NCBI RefSeq assembly: GCF_900187975.1
Contig: NZ_FZPC01000010.1
Span: forward strand, 124,001-188,000
Origin: Pseudomonas delhiensis
GTDB taxonomy: Bacteria; Pseudomonadota; Gammaproteobacteria; Pseudomonadales; Pseudomonadaceae
DNA length: 64,000 bases
Direction: 5' to 3'
The notes under the pieces were generated by a model, which was not told where the DNA came from, did not search any database, and saw only the letters and a program-made list of their open reading frames with translations. Of the stretch, positions 1 to 8,570 are shown in pieces. The position numbers were made by a program, and so were the translations under genes. Each line of letters begins with the position of its first letter. The stretch's first letter is position 1.

Positions 1-1731
1 GCGGAAACCGGCGCGGTGGCCGAGCCCTACCGCGCCCTGCTCAAGCAGCTGCGCGAGCGCCTGCGGGCCACCCGGGCCTGGGCCGAACGCGCGCTGGCCG
101 GGGACGAGGTTGCACCCGATGCGGTGCTGCAGGACAACCGCGAGCTGCTGGAACCGCTGGAGCTGTGCCACCGTTCGCTGCACGCCTGCGGCATGGGCGT
201 GATCGCCGACGGCGCGCTGCTCGACACGCTGCGCCGCGCCGCCACCTTCGGCCTGTTCCTGACGCGCCTGGACATCCGCCAGGACGCCGGCCGCCACGCC
301 GCCGCGCTGAGCGAGATCACCGAGTACCTGGGCCTGGGCCGCTACCAGGACTGGGACGAGGCGGTGCGCCAGGAATTCCTCCTGGAAGAGCTGGGCAACC
401 ACCGCCCGCTGCTGCCGGCGGACTACCAGGCCAGCGCCGACACCGCCGAAGTCCTGGCCACCTGCCGCGTGGCGGCCGCCGCGCCGCAGGCTTCGCTGGG
501 TTCCTATGTCATTTCCATGGCCGGCCAGCCGTCCGACGTGCTGGCGGTGCAACTGCTGCTCAAGGAGTGCGGGTTGCGCCGGCCGCTGCGCGTGGTGCCA
601 CTCTTCGAAACCCTCGACGACCTCGACAACGCCGGCCCCTGCATCGACCGCCTGCTCGGCCTGGACGCCTACCGCGAAGCCCTGGCCGGGCCGCAGGAGG
701 TGATGATCGGCTACTCCGACTCGGCCAAGGACGCCGGCACCCTGGCCGCCGCCTGGGCGCAGTACCGCGCCCAGGAAGCGCTGGTGGACATCTGCCGCGC
801 CCACGGCGTCGAACTGCTGCTGTTCCATGGCCGCGGCGGCACCGTCGGCCGCGGCGGCGGCCCGGCCCACGCGGCCATCCTCTCGCAGCCGCCGGGCTCG
901 GTGGCCGGGCGCTTCCGCACCACCGAGCAGGGCGAGATGATCCGCTTCAAGTTCGGCCTGCCCGGCATCGCCCGGCAGAACCTCGACCTCTACCTGGCCG
1001 CGGTGCTGGAAGCCACCCTGCTGCCGCCGCCGGCGCCGGAGCCGGCCTGGCGCGAGGAGATGCAGCGCCTGGCCGCCGATTCCCTGGCCGCCTACCGCCA
1101 GGTGGTGCGCGAGACGCCGCAGTTCGTCGACTACTTCCGCGAGGCCACCCCGGAGCAGGAACTCGGCCGCCTGCCCCTGGGCAGCCGCCCGGCCAAGCGC
1201 CGCCAGGGCGGCATCGAGAGCCTGCGGGCGATCCCGTGGATCTTCGCCTGGACGCAGACGCGGCTGATGCTGCCGGCCTGGCTGGGCTGGGAGACCGCGC
1301 TGTTCAACGCCATCGACCGCGGCGAGGGCAGCCTGCTGGAGCGCATGCGCGGGCAGTGGCCGTTCTTCCGCGCGCGCATCGACATGCTGGAGATGGTCCT
1401 GGCCAAGGCCGACGGCGAGATCGCCCAACTCTACGACGAACGTCTGGTGCAATCGGAACTGCGACCATTAGGTGCGCATTTACGCGACCTATTGTCGCAG
1501 GCGCTGCGCGTGGTGCTCGGCCTGACGGGCCAGCAGCGCCTGCTGGCGCAGGCCACCGAGACGCGCGAATCCATCGCCGTGCGCAACATCTACCTGGACC
1601 CGCTGCACCTGCTCCAGGCGGAGCTGCTGGCCCGTTCCAGACGCTGCGAGGGCGACGCCTGCGGCGCTCTGGAACAGGCCCTGCTGGTGACGGTGGCGGG
1701 CATTGCCGCGGGGCTGCGCAACACCGGCTGA
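1..1731 (+). CDS. ppc: Phosphoenolpyruvate carboxylase, C-terminal part (5' end outside window)
   Basis: PEP carboxylase makes oxaloacetate from PEP and bicarbonate to refill the TCA cycle. The frame is open from the first base, so the gene begins upstream of the window; a GTG at 16 is internal. About 576 residues are visible of the roughly 880 usual for the family. The lysine-containing active-site signature [10 protein letters not shown] is followed by the glycine-rich loop [13 protein letters not shown], which closes over bound PEP. The protein ends in the typical NTG C-terminus, part of the allosteric acid-binding region in known enzymes. The stop is TGA at 1729-1731. adk follows on the same strand after 160 bases. 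Confidence 0.97.
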   Translation, partial: AETGAVAEPYRALLKQLRERLRATRAWAERALAGDEVAPDAVLQDNRELLEPLELCHRSLHACGMGVIADGALLDTLRRAATFGLFLTRLDIRQDAGRHAAALSEITEYLGLGRYQDWDEAVRQEFLLEELGNHRPLLPADYQASADTAEVLATCRVAAAAPQASLGSYVISMAGQPSDVLAVQLLLKECGLRRPLRVVPLFETLDDLDNAGPCIDRLLGLDAYREALAGPQEVMIGYSDSAKDAGTLAAAWAQYRAQEALVDICRAHGVELLLFHGRGGTVGRGGGPAHAAILSQPPGSVAGRFRTTEQGEMIRFKFGLPGIARQNLDLYLAAVLEATLLPPPAPEPAWREEMQRLAADSLAAYRQVVRETPQFVDYFREATPEQELGRLPLGSRPAKRRQGGIESLRAIPWIFAWTQTRLMLPAWLGWETALFNAIDRGEGSLLERMRGQWPFFRARIDMLEMVLAKADGEIAQLYDERLVQSELRPLGAHLRDLLSQALRVVLGLTGQQRLLAQATETRESIAVRNIYLDPLHLLQAELLARSRRCEGDACGALEQALLVTVAGIAAGLRNTG

Positions 1732-1759
1732 GGGGCCCCGACCACGACTTTCCGGTGGC

Positions 1760-1788
1760 TTGTGCGCTCAGGGTGCGCTGTGTATCTT
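1760..1788 (+). promoter_or_regulatory. Possible sigma-70 promoter for adk
   Basis: TTGTGC at 1760-1765 and TATCTT at 1783-1788 are separated by 17 bases, about 100 bases before the adk start. The -35 box is a weak match (three of six) and the -10 a fair one (four of six). This is pattern matching only. Confidence 0.35.
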
Positions 1789-1846
1789 GATCAGCCTTTC
1801 GGCGTATTCCTGCGCCATTTCAAGCATGTTCAGATTGGCCCCATAA

Positions 1847-2539
<693 letters not shown>

Positions 2540-2562
2540 GCCGCCGCCCGACCTGCACCAGA

Positions 2563-2582
2563 GGCCCGCTTGCGGGCCTTTG
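2563..2582 (+). terminator. Rho-independent terminator of adk
   Basis: A six-base stem GGCCCG/CGGGCC with loop CTTG at 2563-2578 is followed by TTT. It lies 24 bases after the adk stop. Confidence 0.7.
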
Positions 2583-2587
2583 GCGTT

Positions 2588-2593
2588 TATAAT
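2588..2593 (+). promoter_or_regulatory. Perfect -10 hexamer ahead of tsaB
   Basis: TATAAT at 2588-2593 lies 33 bases before the tsaB ATG and just after the adk terminator. No convincing -35 is seen at 16-18 bases, so it may be a chance match or an activator-dependent promoter. Confidence 0.35.
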
Positions 2594-2626
2594 GCCCGCC
2601 CTTTTTCAGCTTGCCGGAAGACCCCG

Positions 2627-3301
2627 ATGCCCACCCTGCTGGCCCTGGACACCTCCACCGAAGCCTGCTCCGTCGCCCTGCTGCACGACGGCCGGCGTTT
2701 CAGCCGCCACGAGGTGATCCCGCGGCTGCACGCCAAGCGCCTGCTGCCGATGGTGCAGGAGCTGCTCGACGAAGCCGGCATCGCCCTGGGCGCGGTGGAC
2801 GCCATCGCCTTCGGCCGCGGCCCCGGCGCCTTCACCGGCGTGCGCATCGCCATCGGTGTGGTGCAGGGCCTGGCCTTCGCCCTGGACAAGCCGGTGCTGC
2901 CGATCTCCGACCTCGCCGTGCTGGCCCAGCGCGCCCACCGCGAGCATGGCGCCAGCCAGGTGGCGGCCGCCATCGACGCGCGCATGGACGAGGTCTACTG
3001 GGGCAGCTACCGCCTGGAGCAGGGCGAGATGCGCCTGGCCGGCGCCGAGGCGGTGCTGCCGCCGGAAAACGTGGCGCTGCCGCGCGATGCCCAGGGCGAC
3101 TGGTTCGGCGCCGGCACCGGCTGGGGCTACCGCGAGCGCCTGGCGGTGAAGGTGCAGGCCGAGGACGCCAGCCTGCTGCCCAACGCCCAGGACCTGCTGG
3201 ACCTGGCGCTATTCGCCTGGCAGCGCGGCGATGCCGTGCCGGCGGACCAGGCGCAGCCGGTGTACCTGCGCGACAACGTGGCCACGCCCAAGGCCGGCTG
3301 A
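2627..3301 (+). CDS. tsaB: tRNA N6-threonylcarbamoyladenosine (t6A) biosynthesis protein TsaB
   Basis: TsaB (YeaZ) is the ASKHA-fold partner of TsaD in the TsaB-TsaD-TsaE complex that puts t6A at position 37 of ANN-decoding tRNAs. The 224-residue protein opens with the phosphate-binding motif LALDTSTEACSVAL and has the family block GRGPGAFTGVRI at about 63-74. The frame extends upstream to 2570 through the adk terminator. The ATG at 2627 was chosen because it gives the family N-terminus. TsaB lacks the metal-binding histidines of TsaD, and none are seen here. Its position after adk agrees with pseudomonad gene order. Confidence 0.95.
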   Translation: MPTLLALDTSTEACSVALLHDGRRFSRHEVIPRLHAKRLLPMVQELLDEAGIALGAVDAIAFGRGPGAFTGVRIAIGVVQGLAFALDKPVLPISDLAVLAQRAHREHGASQVAAAIDARMDEVYWGSYRLEQGEMRLAGAEAVLPPENVALPRDAQGDWFGAGTGWGYRERLAVKVQAEDASLLPNAQDLLDLALFAWQRGDAVPADQAQPVYLRDNVATPKAG

Positions 3302-3365
3302 CCGGCGATTGCCAAGCCCGGGAGCGCTCGCTAGAGTGAAATCCTTACCCGCTGAGCCCTGAAAG

Positions 3366-3722
3366 ATGCGCATCGACGGCCTGTCCAGCTACTCCATCAC
3401 GCCCGACTCCGGCAGCCGCTCCGGCACCGCAGTCACGCCTTATCGCGAGGTCATGCGCGAGGCCGAGGCGCGTCGCGAGCAGCCGGCGTCCATCGCCGCC
3501 AGCCAGGGCTTCGAGCAGCAGGCGCAGACGCGCTACGTGGAGCCGGGCAACGCCGGCACCGGCACCGGCAGCCTGCCCATCGTCCTCAGCGACGTCCTGG
3601 CCTACCAGCGCCCGGTCAGCAACCGCGCCGCCCAGGCCCTGGCCAGCTACAGCAGCACCGCCAACCTGCCGCTGGGCGGCTACGACGCCCCGGAAGTGCT
3701 GGGCATCGACCTCTACGCCTGA
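3366..3722 (+). CDS. Conserved small protein of unknown function
   Basis: A 118-residue protein that I cannot assign to a named family. It has no signal peptide and no membrane segment. The middle is rich in Glu, Arg, Gln and Ala (around PYREVMREAEARRE); the C-terminal third is richer in Gly, Ser and Pro and ends in GIDLYA. Codon use is typical of the GC-rich backbone. Its TGA overlaps the ATG of the DUF72 gene (TGATG), so the two are probably translationally coupled. I recall an unannotated gene at this position in P. aeruginosa, which supports a real gene. Confidence 0.8.
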   Translation: MRIDGLSSYSITPDSGSRSGTAVTPYREVMREAEARREQPASIAASQGFEQQAQTRYVEPGNAGTGTGSLPIVLSDVLAYQRPVSNRAAQALASYSSTANLPLGGYDAPEVLGIDLYA

Positions 3723-4579
3723 TGGCCCTGCCGTACTACCTGGGCTGCCCGTCGTGGAACGAGCCCGCCTGGCGTGGCAGCTTCTACCCCGCCGACCTGC
3801 GCCCGGCCGACACCCTGGGTTTCTACAGCCAGGTGTTCAACGCGGTGGAGGGCAACACCACCTTCTACGCCCGGCCCAGCGCCGAGACGCTGGAGCGCTG
3901 GGCGCAGACCATGCCGGCGGACTTCCACTTCTGCGCCAAGCTGCCCCGCGACATCAGCCACGAAGGCGACCTGCGCGAGCAGTTCGGCGCCACCGGCGAT
4001 TTCCTCGACCTGCTGGCACCGCTGGGGCAACGGGTGAGCCCGCTGTGGCTGCAGCTTTCCGCCGGCTTCGGCCCGCAGCGCCTGGGCGAGCTGGCCGCCT
4101 GGCTGGATGAGTTCGGCGCCCGGCGCATCGCCGTGGAAGTACGCCACCCGGCGTTCTTCGACAAGGGCGAGGAAGAGCGGGCGCTCAACCGCCTGCTCCA
4201 CGAGCGCGGCGTGGAGCGCATCTGCCTGGATTCGCGGGCGCTGTTCGCCTGCCGCTCCGACGACCCGGCGGTGCGCCACGCGCAATCGAAGAAACCGAGG
4301 ATTCCGGTGCGCCCGGCGGCCTTCAGCGACAGCCCGCAGGTGCGTTTCATCGGCGGGCCGGACCTGGACGCCAACCAGGCCTACCTGACGCCCTGGGTGG
4401 ACAAGGTGGCCGGCTGGATCGAGGACGGCCTGACGCCCCACGTGTTCCTCCACACCCCGGACAACCACCGCGCCGCCGAACAGGCGCAGCGCTTCCACGC
4501 GCTGCTGGGCGAGCGCCTGCCGGGGTTGCCGGCGCTGCAGCTGCCGCAGCCGGAAGTGGAGCAACTGGGCCTGCTCTGA
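3722..4579 (+). CDS. DUF72 (YecE-like) TIM-barrel protein
   Basis: A 285-residue protein of the DUF72/YecE family, whose members fold as TIM barrels and have no settled biochemical role. Family blocks are visible: the N-terminal YYLGCPSWN, GNTTFYA near residue 42, and FCAKLPRDISHE, where the family has its conserved F-x-K-x-P. There is no signal peptide, so it should be cytoplasmic. It starts within the stop codon of the small gene before it. The family assignment is firm; the function is unknown. Confidence 0.9.
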   Translation: MALPYYLGCPSWNEPAWRGSFYPADLRPADTLGFYSQVFNAVEGNTTFYARPSAETLERWAQTMPADFHFCAKLPRDISHEGDLREQFGATGDFLDLLAPLGQRVSPLWLQLSAGFGPQRLGELAAWLDEFGARRIAVEVRHPAFFDKGEEERALNRLLHERGVERICLDSRALFACRSDDPAVRHAQSKKPRIPVRPAAFSDSPQVRFIGGPDLDANQAYLTPWVDKVAGWIEDGLTPHVFLHTPDNHRAAEQAQRFHALLGERLPGLPALQLPQPEVEQLGLL

Positions 4580-4629
4580 GGCCCCGGTTGCGCTAACCTG
4601 CAAGCTCCCCTCAGGCACGGAGAGCGCCC

Positions 4630-5457
4630 ATGACCACCCAACGCGAACGCGGCCTGGCCTTCCAGGCCCTGCACCGGCGCGACGGCCTGTTCGTCCTGCC
4701 CAACCCCTGGGATGCCGGCTCGGCGAAGATGCTCGCCGGCCTGGGCTTCGAGGCCCTGGCCACCACCAGTGCCGGCCTGGCCTTCGCCCTTGGCCGCTGC
4801 GACGCCGAGGGCGAGGTGAGCCGCGAGGAAGCCCTGGCCAACGCCCGAGCCATCGTCGAGGCGACGCCGCTGCCGGTGGCCGCGGACCTGGAGAACGGCT
4901 ACGGCGACGCGCCCGAGGACTGCGTGGCGACCATTCGCCTGGCCGCCAGCATCGGCCTGGTGGGCGGCTCCATCGAAGACGCCAGCGGCCGCCCGGACGC
5001 GCCCATCTACCCCTTCGAGCTGGCCGTGGAGCGCGTGCGCGCGGCGGTGCAGGCCGCGCATTCCCTGGAATTCCCCTTCACCCTGGCCGCCCGTGCGGAG
5101 AACCTGCTGCACGGCCGCGACGACCTGGACGACACCATCCGCCGCCTGGTGGCCTTCGCCGAGGCCGGCGCCGACGTGCTCTATGCCCCCGGGCTGACCA
5201 CCCGCGAACAGATCGACGCGGTGGTGCGCGCGGTGGCGCCGCGGCCGGTGAACGTGCTGGTCGGCTCGCCGGCCCTGCAACTGTCGCTGAGCGAACTGGC
5301 GGAGCTGGGCGTGAAGCGCGTCAGCCTGGGCTCGTCCCTGGCGCGGGTGGCCTACGGCGCCTTCTTCCACGCCGCCACCGAGCTGGCCAGCGGGCACCTG
5401 GAGGCGACCCAGGAGGGCATGCCCTTCGCCCGCCTCAACGCGCTGTTCCGGCGCTGA
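4630..5457 (+). CDS. Isocitrate lyase/PEP mutase superfamily protein
   Basis: A 275-residue TIM-barrel enzyme of the PEP mutase/isocitrate lyase superfamily. The opening LPNPWDAGSAKM, the metal-binding ADLENGYG and GSIEDASG are typical. The KKCGH catalytic loop of true isocitrate and methylisocitrate lyases is absent; the equivalent stretch reads LGRCDAEGEVSREE. It is therefore probably not a glyoxylate- or methylcitrate-cycle enzyme. Relatives include oxaloacetate decarboxylases, phosphonopyruvate hydrolases and many of unknown substrate. It follows the DUF72 gene by 50 bases and may be co-transcribed. The substrate cannot be told from sequence. Confidence 0.85.
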   Translation: MTTQRERGLAFQALHRRDGLFVLPNPWDAGSAKMLAGLGFEALATTSAGLAFALGRCDAEGEVSREEALANARAIVEATPLPVAADLENGYGDAPEDCVATIRLAASIGLVGGSIEDASGRPDAPIYPFELAVERVRAAVQAAHSLEFPFTLAARAENLLHGRDDLDDTIRRLVAFAEAGADVLYAPGLTTREQIDAVVRAVAPRPVNVLVGSPALQLSLSELAELGVKRVSLGSSLARVAYGAFFHAATELASGHLEATQEGMPFARLNALFRR

Positions 5458-5504
5458 GCCCGGGGCTGCGGTAGAATCGGCGCTTTTGCACCGGATCGAC
5501 CCGC

Positions 5505-6290
5505 ATGAGCGCCAGCGCAGCCACCCCCCGCATCATCGTCCAGGCCCTGGCGCCGCATTGCCGCGAGGCCGCCGGGCAATGGGCGCAGCGCCTGGGCCTG
5601 GAACTGGCGGAGGAGGGCGTGGCGGACTTCGCCCTGCAGGTCGGTGAGCAGGGCCTGCAACTGCTGCAACTGGGCCCGGACTCGCCGGGGCCTGTGCGCG
5701 TGGACTTCGTCGAGGGCGCCGCCGCCCACCGCCGCCAGTTCGGCGGCGGCAGCGGGCAGATGATCGCCAAGGCGGTGGGCGTGCAGCCGGGCGTACGCCC
5801 GCGCGTGCTCGACGCCACCGCCGGCCTGGGCCGCGACGCCTTCGTCCTCGCCACCCTGGGCTGCGAGATGCAGCTGATCGAGCGCCAACCGCTGATCGCC
5901 GCCCTGCTGGAGGACGGCCTGGCCCGCGCCGCGCGCGACCTGGAAGTGGCGCCGATAGTGGCGCGCATGCAGCTGCTGCAGGGCAACGCCATCGAGCTGA
6001 TGGGCGCCTGGCAGGGCGAGGCGCCCCAGGTGGTCTACCTGGACCCGATGTTCCCGCACCGCGACAAGAGCGCCCTGGTGAAGAAGGAAATGCGCCTGTT
6101 CCGCCCCCTGGTGGGCGACGACCAGGACGCCCCGGCGCTGCTCCAGGCGGCGCTGGCCCTGGCCAGCCACCGCGTGGTGGTCAAGCGCCCGCGCAAGGCG
6201 CCGATCATCGAGGGCGCCAAGCCCAGCTACAGCCTGGAAGGCAAGTCGAGCCGGTATGACATCTACCCGTTGAAGTCGCTGAAAGCCTGA
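5505..6290 (+). CDS. rsmJ: 16S rRNA (guanine(1516)-N(2))-methyltransferase
   Basis: RsmJ (YhiQ) uses SAM to methylate G1516 in helix 45 of 16S rRNA. At 261 residues it is of normal size. The SAM-binding motif [11 protein letters not shown] lies at 103-113, preceded by the conserved block [17 protein letters not shown]. The catalytic-type motif YLDPMFPH lies at about 178-185, and KRPRKAP and LEGKSSRYD near the C-terminus are also typical. It lies 47 bases after the preceding gene. The 440 bases that follow hold only repeats. Confidence 0.96.
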   Translation: MSASAATPRIIVQALAPHCREAAGQWAQRLGLELAEEGVADFALQVGEQGLQLLQLGPDSPGPVRVDFVEGAAAHRRQFGGGSGQMIAKAVGVQPGVRPRVLDATAGLGRDAFVLATLGCEMQLIERQPLIAALLEDGLARAARDLEVAPIVARMQLLQGNAIELMGAWQGEAPQVVYLDPMFPHRDKSALVKKEMRLFRPLVGDDQDAPALLQAALALASHRVVVKRPRKAPIIEGAKPSYSLEGKSSRYDIYPLKSLKA

Positions 6291-6303
6291 CCTGCGGGTT
6301 TTT

Positions 6304-6342
6304 CGTAGGAGCGAGGGGGGCGCCTAGCTCTTGCTCGCGAAC
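6304..6342. repeat. REP-like palindrome, GTAGGAGCGAG family
   Basis: CGTAGGAGCGAG at the left is partly mirrored by GCTCTTGCTCGCGAAC at the right, with an inserted G-rich stretch. It is the left member of an inverted pair whose other half is at 6695-6720. The 6291-6730 gap between rsmJ and mexL holds only such repeats. Confidence 0.7.
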
Positions 6343-6402
6343 AATGGCGTCAGGCCCTGCTCCGGAGCGATGTCGAAGTCCGTCCCCTCTCCCCAGCCCT
6401 CT

Positions 6403-6618
6403 CCCTGAAGGGAGAGGGGGCTTGTCAGTGCCGAGACAAGGAATGGTTTCAGCCGGAGGCCGCTGGAGTTGCCGGCTAACTCCAGAACATCCAAACACTC
6501 CGAACGGCCCCCTTTCCCTGAAGGGAGAGGGGGCTAGTTCGTGCCGAGATGAGCATGGCTTTAGCCGGAAACTGCAGAGCTGCCGGTTGACTCTGAAATA
6601 TCCGAGCACTCCGAACGG
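6403..6618. repeat. Two degenerate copies of a ~112-base tandem repeat
   Basis: Copy 1 begins at 6403 and copy 2 at 6516, each starting CCCTGAAGGGAGAGGGGGCT and ending CACTCCGAACGG (6507 and 6618). In between both read along GTGCCGAGA, TTAGCCGGA or TTCAGCCGGA, and TGCCGG. The next 40 bases (6619-6655) hold a further CCCTCTCCC/GGGAGAGGG palindrome. Short open frames across the block are repeat-derived and not genes. Confidence 0.75.
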
Positions 6619-6694
6619 TCCCCTCTCCCTTCAGGGAGAGGGTTAGGGAGAGGGAGCAGAGTCAGGCCAGAAACCGACGCGGCCGGCGAGCACC

Positions 6695-6720
6695 GTTCGC
6701 GAGCAAGCTCGCTCCTACAG
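6695..6720. repeat. REP-like palindrome, inverted partner of 6304-6342
   Basis: GTTCGCGAGCAAGCTCGCTC followed by CTACAG. It is the reverse orientation of the GTAGGAGCGAGCTTGCTCGCGAA unit seen at 11853, and ends 10 bases from the mexL stop. Confidence 0.75.
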
Positions 6721-6730
6721 GCTGGAGCCT

Positions 6731-7363
6731 TCAGGGCCGATACGCCCGCAAGAACAACTCCACCACCTCCTGCACATGCCTTTCGCTTTCCTCCACCGGC
6801 GGCCGCTCGACGCAGCCGATCAGCAGGCGGAAGTGCAGGCAGCCCTGCACCAGCATCAGGAAGTGCTCGGCGGCGTTGCGTGCATCGCTCTCGCGCAGTT
6901 CGCCCTTGCGCTGGGCCTGGGCGATCAGCCTTTCCATCTGGTCCAGCACGCGCTGCGGCCCGGCGTCGAAGAACATCTGCGACAGCGCCGGGTTCTGCCC
7001 GCCCTGGGCGATCATCAGGCGGCTCAGGGCGATGGCCTCGGGGCTGTTGATCAGGCGGTTGAAGCCCCGCGCGATGTTCAGCAGCAGCTCGCGGGTGGGC
7101 GCGTCGGCCGGCGGTTCGTGGAACAGCTCCGGCACCTGTTCGGCGCACTTGGCCTGCACCGCCTCGCAGAACAGCGTCTCCTTGTCGGTGAAGTGGCTGT
7201 ACACGGTGAGCTTGGAAACCCCGGCCTCGGCGGCGATGGCTTCCATGCTGCTGCCGTCGTAGCCGTTGCACAGGAACAGCTCCTTGGCGGCGTCGAGGAT
7301 CGCCTGGCGCTTGGCCAGGTCCTTGGGGCGGCCGGGGCCGTTGGAAAGGGGAGGCTGGGACAT
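6731..7363 (-). CDS. mexL: TetR-family repressor, MexL-like
   Basis: A 210-residue TetR regulator with an N-terminal helix-turn-helix at about 38-61 (SMEAIAAEAGVSKLTVYSHF) and a variable ligand-binding C-terminal half. It is divergent from a membrane-fusion protein/RND pair with 97 bases between the starts. P. aeruginosa has the same arrangement after rsmJ, where MexL represses mexJK and itself. The shared spacer holds inverted repeats that suit a TetR dimer. The family is certain; the MexL name rests on size, orientation and recalled synteny. A related TetR of another efflux system is the main alternative. Confidence 0.85.
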   Translation of the reverse strand: MSQPPLSNGPGRPKDLAKRQAILDAAKELFLCNGYDGSSMEAIAAEAGVSKLTVYSHFTDKETLFCEAVQAKCAEQVPELFHEPPADAPTRELLLNIARGFNRLINSPEAIALSRLMIAQGGQNPALSQMFFDAGPQRVLDQMERLIAQAQRKGELRESDARNAAEHFLMLVQGCLHFRLLIGCVERPPVEESERHVQEVVELFLRAYRP

Positions 7364-7378
7364 TTTTTTTACAATTCA

Positions 7379-7404
7379 AATACTGGACTGGTTGGTTTTG
7401 TATT
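7379..7404. promoter_or_regulatory. Candidate MexL operator 1
   Basis: Inverted repeat AATAC (7379-7383) and GTATT (7400-7404) in the mexL/mexJ spacer. I recall a GTATTT-type motif in the MexL sites of P. aeruginosa; the left arm extends to AAATAC, its reverse complement. Confidence 0.45.
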
Positions 7405-7409
7405 CTTAC

Positions 7410-7425
7410 TATACCGACAAGTATA
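7410..7425. promoter_or_regulatory. Candidate MexL operator 2
   Basis: TATAC (7410-7414) and GTATA (7421-7425) form a perfect five-base inverted repeat around six bases. It lies 35 bases before the mexJ ATG, where a bound repressor would block the promoter. Confidence 0.4.
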
Positions 7426-7460
7426 AAAATTCAACTGCGTTTCGCGAAAGGTCATCCATC

Positions 7461-8564
7461 ATGTTCCGCCATGTCTTGTCCGTCGCTGCTCCCCTGGTCC
7501 TCTCCCTGTCCCTCGCTGCCTGTGGCAACGGCGAGCCGGCCAAGCCGGCGCTGCGCCCGGCCATGGTCGTGCAGCCGCAACTGGCGCGCTCGGTCACCGA
7601 GGCCTACCCGGGCGAGGTGCGTGCCCGCCACGAGCCGGAGCTGGCCTTCCGCATCGGCGGCAAGGTGGCCAGGCGCCTGGTGGAGACCGGCGAGCGGGTG
7701 CGCCGCGACCAGCCGCTGGCCGAGCTCGACCCCGAGGACGTGCGCCTGCAGCTGGAGGCCAACCGCGCCCAGGTCGCCGCCGCCGAGGCCAACCTGCAGA
7801 CCGTGCGTTCGGAGTACCTGCGCTACAAGACGCTGCTGGAACGCAAGCTGGTCAGCCAGTCGCAGTTCGACAACATCGAGAACACCTACCGCGCCGGCGA
7901 GGCGCGCATGAAGCAGGTGCGCGCCGAGTACGACGTGGCGCGCAACCAGGCCGACTACGCCGTGCTGCGCGCGCCGCAGGACGGGGTGATCTCGGCGCGG
8001 CGCGTCGAGGTGGGCCAGGTGGTGGCCGCCGGGCAGACGGTCTTCACCCTTGCCGCCGACGGCGACCGCGAGGTGCTGATCAGCTTCCCCGAGCACGCCA
8101 TCGAGCGCTTCCGCATCGGCGAGGGCGTCAGCGTCGAGCTCTGGTCGCAGCCGGACAAGCGCTTCAGCGGGCACATCCGCGAGCTGTCGCCGGCCGCCGA
8201 CCCGCAGTCGCGCACCTTCGCCGCGCGGGTGGCCTTCGACGACGCCAAGGTGCCGGCCGAGCTGGGCCAGAGCGCCCGCGTCTACATCCACAACGAGGGC
8301 GCCGTGCCCCTGGCCGTGCCGCTGGCGGCGGTGAGCGCCGAGGGCGGCCAGCCGTTCGTCTGGGTGGTCGACCCGAAGGATTCCAGCCTGCACCGCCGGC
8401 CGGTGCGCATCGGGCCCTACACCGAGGACCGGGTGCCGGTGCTGGAAGGGTTGCAGCCCGACGACTGGGTGGTCGCCGCGGGCGTCCAGGTATTGCGCGA
8501 AGGCCAGCAGGTACGCCCGGTCGACCGCGAGAACCGTTCGGTCAAGCTGCTGGCGAAGGAGTGA
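7461..8564 (+). CDS. mexJ: RND efflux periplasmic adaptor (membrane-fusion lipoprotein), MexJ-like
   Basis: The 367-residue periplasmic adaptor links an inner-membrane RND pump to an outer-membrane channel. A lipoprotein signal peptide ends LSLAAC, with the lipidated cysteine at residue 21. The barrel-sandwich, alpha-hairpin and beta-barrel order is seen: PELAFRIGGKV, a coiled-coil about residues 95-160, then APQDGVISAR. The frame runs upstream to 7266 through the divergent repressor. The ATG at 7461 was chosen because it gives a proper signal peptide. mexK begins six bases downstream. Repression by the adjacent TetR protein is expected. Confidence 0.9.
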   Translation: MFRHVLSVAAPLVLSLSLAACGNGEPAKPALRPAMVVQPQLARSVTEAYPGEVRARHEPELAFRIGGKVARRLVETGERVRRDQPLAELDPEDVRLQLEANRAQVAAAEANLQTVRSEYLRYKTLLERKLVSQSQFDNIENTYRAGEARMKQVRAEYDVARNQADYAVLRAPQDGVISARRVEVGQVVAAGQTVFTLAADGDREVLISFPEHAIERFRIGEGVSVELWSQPDKRFSGHIRELSPAADPQSRTFAARVAFDDAKVPAELGQSARVYIHNEGAVPLAVPLAAVSAEGGQPFVWVVDPKDSSLHRRPVRIGPYTEDRVPVLEGLQPDDWVVAAGVQVLREGQQVRPVDRENRSVKLLAKE

Positions 8565-8570
8565 CGCAGG

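Noticed and set aside
165-1790. A 541-codon frame within ppc in another frame
   Set aside because: Arg/Pro/Ala-rich translation without motifs; ppc is unambiguous.
6344-6646. A 100-codon frame in the rsmJ-mexL gap
   Set aside because: Built entirely of the duplicated repeat; the protein is repeat-derived (PSPLPSPLPEGRG) and recurs in many intergenic REP regions.
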